This document shows positions 13,661 through 18,210 of a stretch of 18,210 bases of DNA, in pieces. The stretch spans positions 1-18,210 of the forward strand of contig JAJDYK010000355.1 in the NCBI GenBank assembly GCA_022825185.1, given 5' to 3'. A model generated the notes under the pieces. That model was not told where the DNA came from and did no database searches. It saw only the letters and a program-made list of their open reading frames with translations. Made by a program: the position numbers and the translations under genes. This stretch comes from Candidatus Latescibacterota bacterium (GTDB lineage: Bacteria; Latescibacterota; UBA2968; UBA8231). The first letter of the stretch is position 1, and each line of letters starts with the position of its first letter.

Positions 13661-16326
13661 GGCTTTTCCCTTCGGCTGAGCGACTCGACTGAACTCGCCG
13701 AAGTCTCAGGTCGAAGCCCCTCTTCTTGCGGCGAGCCAAACGGCACGGCCAACTCGACCCACGACTTGATCTCCTCGCCGTTGCGGCGCACTGCGGGATA
13801 GAAGCGATAGCCATACGCCGCATCCACCGCGCTCTCGACAAAAGGAGGCTCCCCGCGAAAGACTTCCACTTGCTCGGGCCGTCCCTCGCGGTCGATTAGC
13901 ACATCGAGCAACACCTCGACCGAATCCTCGGCAGCCGCCGGATAAACGGGCCGTACCACCTGCCGCACCAGCGGCCAATCGCTCAGCGCCAAGTCGCCCT
14001 CTTTCCACCCTAGCTCATCGGGAGGGATCGACAAGTCGAGCTCGATCATCGCTCTTACGTCCAAGTCCTCGCGGTCTTGGCCCCCCTGAAAATCCGGGTA
14101 CTTCTCCAACAAAAAGCGAATCTGCGCACTGTTGCGATCGCGCCGTGCCACCTCCCGCAGGTAGTAGTTGGCCGAGTCTTCTACGCTCTGCTCGGTAAAG
14201 GCGCGCCAGAGCCGGTAGTAGAGGTTGAGATTCCTCTTATCAAAGGATAGGGCTTGGCGATAGAACTCAATGGCGTCGTTGAAATAGCCTTCCTCCCAGC
14301 TAATGTTGCCGAGTTGATACAGCGCGCGTGGGTTGGCAACCTGCTGGTTGATGCTCTGCTCGTAAAAATCGCGGGCCAGCGCAACATCCCCGCGCCGCTG
14401 TGCGCGCTCGGCAAAGCCGATGTATTTGCGCGCTAAGGACACAGAGTCGAGCGTGTCCGGCTCCAAGGCGAGCAATTCAATCCGCTCCCCTGGGCCGAGC
14501 TGGCCGCCAACCGCCTTCAGGCTGCGCTCCAGCTTGTCGATGAGCTTTTCCTCGCGGGCTTCCCACCGCTGCTGGGCCAGCTTGCCAAACCGCGTCTCGG
14601 CAAACTCTTCGCGCAACAATTGATAGCGCTGCTCGGCTGCGACCGTATCGCCAACGACATTCTCGTAGGTATTGGCCGCCAAGAACGCCGCTTGGCCGCC
14701 ACTCGGCGTACCTGCGAAGGCATGGCTCAAACTATCCAGCAAGGGAAGGTACGCCTCGGTAGCTTCGGACTGTGCTAGGCGCAATGTTTCGATCCGCGCA
14801 AACTCGCGAGCCGCTAGCTCTTCGGCTGTGGCCTCGAGCTTTTGCCCCAGCAAGCGGCGGGCTTCGTTGGCGTGCGCCGAGGTGGGAAACTCCTCAATCA
14901 GCCGCAGCAAATGAGGCTTAGCGATCTCTTGGTCGCCGCGCATTTCCAACTCGATCCAAGCGAGGCTGTACACGGCGCGGGGCAATTGATCGCTGTCTGG
15001 GAAGCGGCGGATTACTTCCTCGTAATACGCGCGGGCCGAATCGGCCTGGCCGATGTCGTCGCGATAGAGTTCACACGCGCTGAACAGGTCGTCCAGCACA
15101 TCCAAACTCCGCGCTACCACCACCGTGTCGGCCGGAGCCTCTGCTGCCTGCCACAACAGTGGCCCCTGCACCGCACCCAGCGAGTCGGCGTAGAGCGAAT
15201 CGGCGCGGTGGATCTGGCGCTGGATCTGCTCCAGCCGGCGCATGTGTCCCATCATCTCCTGCGCCAAAAGCACGCCCTGCGCTCCCGGACTCTCGCGGCT
15301 GCTCTCCTCAAGGTAATCGCGCCCCAGTTCGGTGTCCCCGTATTCCTGCAGATGCAGCAAACCAATGCGATACAAGGCCATGGCCGCCGAGGGCGTCTGG
15401 GGAAAATCGTTGCGCACCCGCTCGTACTCGGTCAGTGCCTTGTCGAGCAAGCGGCGGCCCTGGTACCACTCGCCGATTAGAAGCCGGGTGCGCCCCTCAA
15501 AGCGGCGAAAGCTGCCCTCGTCGAGCAAGCTGACGTATGTGGCTAGGGCCTCGTCCTCCGCGCCCATAGCGTAGAGAGCGCGGCCGCTGTTGAGCCGAGC
15601 GCGGTATTTTTGATCCTCACTGGGATCGGCCTTTAGCACTTCGTCAAAAACCGCTAGCGCCTCATCCAAGCGGGCCGGATCCTCCAAAGCCATCAGCGCC
15701 TCGCCCAAGCGCAACCACAACTGAGCGCGCACCTCGCTCTTGGGAAAAGCCTCCAGTGTCGCCCGATATTCCCGCATGGCCGCGACATAGTCTTCGCGGT
15801 CGTGCGCCATCTCGGCCAAGTGCAGGCCCGCTTGGACGGCGATCTTTTCCTCGGCTTCGTCAAACAGCGCTCGGTAGAGCGACTGCGCTTGGTCGTCAAT
15901 CCGCTGCTCCTCTAGGCAGCGGGCGCGCCAGTAGCGGGACTGATCGAAGTACGGACTAGCTGAGAAAAAGGTCTCCAAGTCGCGGAACGACTCTTGAGCA
16001 TTGAGGTATTCGCCGCGCCAGTAATACGCCCGGCCGATCAGGAACATGGCGTCATCGACCAAGTCGCTCTCCTTGTATTCGTCGAGCACTTTGGACGCCT
16101 TGCGCACTGCTTTGTCGTAGAGTTGGTCGGCCTGCATCGAGCGCTGCCGCTGCAATTCGGGACCAGCCTGGTCAAAGGCCCAGTCGGCGTAGGTTTCTTC
16201 GTGTTTGCGCCGCTCTTTCTCGGCCTCGCGGAAGGATTTTTTGGCGTTGTAAAACGTATTGAAATAGACGCAGGCCGAAATCGCCAGACAACCAGTCAGC
16301 AACAGCACCAAGGGCGCGGTCCGCAC
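13657..16326 (-). CDS. Large TPR lipoprotein with a TonB-type C-terminal domain
   Basis: 889 residues from a GTG at 16326, with aggag (16338-16334) seven bases before it. The N-terminus has a signal peptide and lipobox (ISAC, Cys19), then VYFNTFYNAKKSFREAEKE, a start common in TPR lipoproteins of FCB-type lineages. The body (~45-780) is a long chain of TPR-like helices (for example DEALAVFDEVLKADPSEDQK and NDAIEFYRQALSFDKRNLNL). About residues 790-865 match the TonB C-terminal fold: RPVYPAAAEDSVEVLLDVLI, then a Gly-rich turn, FVESAVDAAYGYRFYPAVRR and a final strand VELAVPFG. Lipid anchoring suggests a periplasmic or outer-membrane position, possibly in an envelope complex. It lacks the N-terminal membrane helix of classic TonB, so energy transfer is doubtful. 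It sits between carB (10 bases) and pyrK (4-base overlap). Confidence 0.85.
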   Translation of the reverse strand: MRTAPLVLLLTGCLAISACVYFNTFYNAKKSFREAEKERRKHEETYADWAFDQAGPELQRQRSMQADQLYDKAVRKASKVLDEYKESDLVDDAMFLIGRAYYWRGEYLNAQESFRDLETFFSASPYFDQSRYWRARCLEEQRIDDQAQSLYRALFDEAEEKIAVQAGLHLAEMAHDREDYVAAMREYRATLEAFPKSEVRAQLWLRLGEALMALEDPARLDEALAVFDEVLKADPSEDQKYRARLNSGRALYAMGAEDEALATYVSLLDEGSFRRFEGRTRLLIGEWYQGRRLLDKALTEYERVRNDFPQTPSAAMALYRIGLLHLQEYGDTELGRDYLEESSRESPGAQGVLLAQEMMGHMRRLEQIQRQIHRADSLYADSLGAVQGPLLWQAAEAPADTVVVARSLDVLDDLFSACELYRDDIGQADSARAYYEEVIRRFPDSDQLPRAVYSLAWIELEMRGDQEIAKPHLLRLIEEFPTSAHANEARRLLGQKLEATAEELAAREFARIETLRLAQSEATEAYLPLLDSLSHAFAGTPSGGQAAFLAANTYENVVGDTVAAEQRYQLLREEFAETRFGKLAQQRWEAREEKLIDKLERSLKAVGGQLGPGERIELLALEPDTLDSVSLARKYIGFAERAQRRGDVALARDFYEQSINQQVANPRALYQLGNISWEEGYFNDAIEFYRQALSFDKRNLNLYYRLWRAFTEQSVEDSANYYLREVARRDRNSAQIRFLLEKYPDFQGGQDREDLDVRAMIELDLSIPPDELGWKEGDLALSDWPLVRQVVRPVYPAAAEDSVEVLLDVLIDREGRPEQVEVFRGEPPFVESAVDAAYGYRFYPAVRRNGEEIKSWVELAVPFGSPQEEGLRPETSASSVESLSRREKP

Positions 16327-16336
16327 GAGCCGTCTC

Positions 16337-18210
16337 CTATCCCCGATGGTAATCCTGCAGGGATTGCACGCCTAATTCGGCGCGTTGCAGCGCTTCGATG
16401 CCCGCAGCCGCAGCCCGAGCACCGGCCATCGTCGTCGTATAGGGCACGCCGGTTACAACTGCGGCTCGACGCACCGCAAAGTCATCGTAATAAGAAGGTT
16501 CGTCGAGCGGGGTGTTGATAATCAGATCGATCTGGCGACTGCGAATTGCGTCTTCGACGTGCGGGCTGCCCTCGTGAATTTTGTGTACCCGCTCCGCGGC
16601 AATGCCGTGCTTGCCGAGGAAGTCGCGCGTGCCCTGCGTGGCCACCAGTTCGAACCCGGCCGCGCGCAGCCGACGCGCCACCGGCAAGACATCCTCTTTA
16701 TCGCAGTCGGCCACGCTGATAAAGACCCGACCGCGCGACGGCAGCAGCGAACCCGCCCCCATCTGCGCCTTGAGGAAGGCCGTGCCAAAGTCGCGGCCAA
16801 TGCCCATAACTTCGCCCGTGGACTTCATCTCCGGCCCCAGCAGGCTATCGGCCCCGGGGAATTTTATAAAGGGCAGCACGGCTTCCTTAACGGATATGTG
16901 CGTGGGCACGATCTCCTCGGTGAAACCCTGCTCGCGCAAGCTCACCCCCACCATGGCCAGCGCGGCGACCTTGGCCAGCGGACGGCCAATGGCCTTGCTG
17001 ACAAACGGCACGGTGCGCGAAGCCCGAGGATTTACTTCAATCGCATAGACCTCGCCTTGATAGACGGCGTATTGCACGTTCATCAAGCCAACCACGCCGA
17101 GCGAGCGCGCCAGCGCGTGAGTGTACTCGCGCATGGCCTCAATGTGCTTGGCTGGCGTGTCGTAGGGCGGCAAGGCGCAGGCACTGTCGCCCGAATGCAC
17201 GCCTGCGTGCTCAATGTGCTGCATGATCCCGCCTACTACCACGTCCGTCCCGTCGGCCACCGCATCCACGTCGAATTCTTCCGCGCCTTGCAGGTAGCGG
17301 TCGATGAGCACAGGCCGCTCGGGCGCGACCTCAATGGCTTCGTTGATGTAAGTTTCAAGGCCCTTGACATCGTAGGCGACGACCATGGCCCGCCCGCCAA
17401 GCACGTAAGAAGGTCGCACCAAGACCGGGAAGCCAATCTGCTCGGCAATCGCGCACGCCTCGTCACAACTGGCGGCCATGCCATTTGCCGGCTGGCGAAT
17501 GCCCAGTTCATTCAACAGTTGACCAAAGCGCTGGCGATCCTCGGCCAAGTCAATGCTGCTCGGCGAGGTGCCGATGATGGGCACGCCTTCGCGCGCTAGT
17601 TCGGCCGCCAAGTTCAGCGGAGTCTGCCCACCGAACTGCACGATGACGCCGTCTGGGGCTTCGCGCTCGACGATGTGCAGCACGTCTTCGACCGTCAGCG
17701 GCTCAAAATAGAGCTTGTCGGCCGTGTCGTAATCCGTGCTGACCGTCTCGGGATTGGAGTTGACCATGATGGTCTCATAGCCGATCTCGCGCAGCGCAAA
17801 ACACGCGTGGACGCAGCAGTAATCGAACTCGATTCCCTGGCCGATGCGATTCGGCCCGCCGCCGAGGATAGCGATTTTCTTGCGCGTCGAGCGCTGCACC
17901 TCGTCCTCGCGGTCGTACGTCGAATAGTGGTACGGCGTGTGGGCCTCGAACTCAGCGGCGCAGGTATCGACTGTTTTGTACACCGGACGAATATCCAACT
18001 CGCGGCGACGCCGACGGACGCTGACCTCGTCGCCGCCATTGAGATGCGCTAGCTGGCGGTCGCTAAATCCCCACTCCTTGGCGCGGCGCAACAAGGCGAC
18101 ATCGGCGAACACATCTTCCCGCATTAGCTGTTGTTCGAGTTCAAAAAGCTGGTAGAGCTGGTCGAGAAACCACGGATCAATACCCGTCAGACCATAGAGT
18201 TCATCGTGGG
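16337..18210 (-). CDS. carB: Carbamoyl-phosphate synthase large subunit (N-terminus beyond the window)
   Basis: The frame is open to the right edge, so the gene continues past 18210; the ATG at 18124 is internal (upstream codons read ...GIDPWFLDQLYQLFELEQQL, a CarB oligomerisation-domain match). About 623 of the usual ~1070 residues are visible: the oligomerisation domain, the second ATP-grasp half (IAILGGGPNRIGQGIEFDYC, VNSNPETVSTDYDTADKLYF, IVQFGGQTPLNLA, VLVRPSYVLGGRAM, EVNPRASRTVPFVSKA) and the C-terminal MGS-like regulatory domain (from about VFISVADCDKEDVLP). This half phosphorylates carbamate to carbamoyl phosphate; the MGS domain is where UMP or other effectors bind in relatives. It is upstream of, and probably co-transcribed with, the TPR lipoprotein, pyrK and pyrD. 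Confidence 0.97.
   Translation of the reverse strand, partial: HDELYGLTGIDPWFLDQLYQLFELEQQLMREDVFADVALLRRAKEWGFSDRQLAHLNGGDEVSVRRRRRELDIRPVYKTVDTCAAEFEAHTPYHYSTYDREDEVQRSTRKKIAILGGGPNRIGQGIEFDYCCVHACFALREIGYETIMVNSNPETVSTDYDTADKLYFEPLTVEDVLHIVEREAPDGVIVQFGGQTPLNLAAELAREGVPIIGTSPSSIDLAEDRQRFGQLLNELGIRQPANGMAASCDEACAIAEQIGFPVLVRPSYVLGGRAMVVAYDVKGLETYINEAIEVAPERPVLIDRYLQGAEEFDVDAVADGTDVVVGGIMQHIEHAGVHSGDSACALPPYDTPAKHIEAMREYTHALARSLGVVGLMNVQYAVYQGEVYAIEVNPRASRTVPFVSKAIGRPLAKVAALAMVGVSLREQGFTEEIVPTHISVKEAVLPFIKFPGADSLLGPEMKSTGEVMGIGRDFGTAFLKAQMGAGSLLPSRGRVFISVADCDKEDVLPVARRLRAAGFELVATQGTRDFLGKHGIAAERVHKIHEGSPHVEDAIRSRQIDLIINTPLDEPSYYDDFAVRRAAVVTGVPYTTTMAGARAAAAGIEALQRAELGVQSLQDYHRG

Noticed and set aside
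16385..17599. 404-residue open frame on the + strand opposite carB
   Set aside because: It is a shadow of the conserved carB frame in GC-rich DNA and shows no family motifs.

Overview
The window is mostly GC-rich bacterial chromosome with tightly packed housekeeping and cell-envelope genes. A visibly AT-richer insert of about 1.5 kb lies at roughly 10318-11850. Lipoprotein signal peptides, a TonB C-terminal domain, a heptosyltransferase-like GT9 enzyme and a GT39/TPR membrane protein all point to a diderm (Gram-negative) cell. The mix of an IolE-like TIM-barrel isomerase, a Uma2 nuclease, a class 1B dihydroorotate dehydrogenase and a large TPR/TonB lipoprotein resembles uncultured FCB-group or related lineages (Latescibacterota/Poribacteria-like). 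That placement is inference from gene content, not a phylogeny.

Layout: (1) 1-1667, + strand: C-terminal part of a membrane glycosyltransferase-like protein fused to TPR repeats. (2) 1685-3568, - strand: a class II Fic AMP-transferase with a three-copy 12-bp repeat in its linker, and an IolE-like sugar isomerase/epimerase. (3) 3655-5949, + strand: an MFS transporter fused to HEAT repeats, converging on a GT2 glycosyltransferase (5954-6670, -). (4) 6683-7779: a HIT hydrolase with a near-consensus promoter, facing a single-gene rplC unit that has its own terminator. (5) 7879-10025, + strand: GT9 glycosyltransferase overlapping pcm, then a Uma2 endonuclease gene. (6) 10012-10317, -: a decayed piece of a DUF4143-type ATPase gene, cut off where the AT-rich insert starts. 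(7) 10354-11754, -: the insert, holding a leishmanolysin-like (M8) metalloprotease lipoprotein, a 58-residue Cys/His mini-protein and an 84-residue helical protein. A long imperfect hairpin lies between the first two. (8) 11949-18210, -: a pyrimidine operon, carB (partial) - TPR/TonB lipoprotein - pyrK - pyrD, with the genes overlapping or nearly touching.

CarB supplies carbamoyl phosphate, and PyrD with PyrK oxidises dihydroorotate with electrons passing to NAD. An 889-residue periplasm-facing lipoprotein sits between them and is translationally coupled to pyrK; nothing in its sequence links it to pyrimidines. The least explained parts of the window are the AT-rich metalloprotease insert, the lipoprotein in the pyr operon, and the rplC gene isolated from the usual S10 operon. 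No tRNA, rRNA, CRISPR array or transposase was seen.
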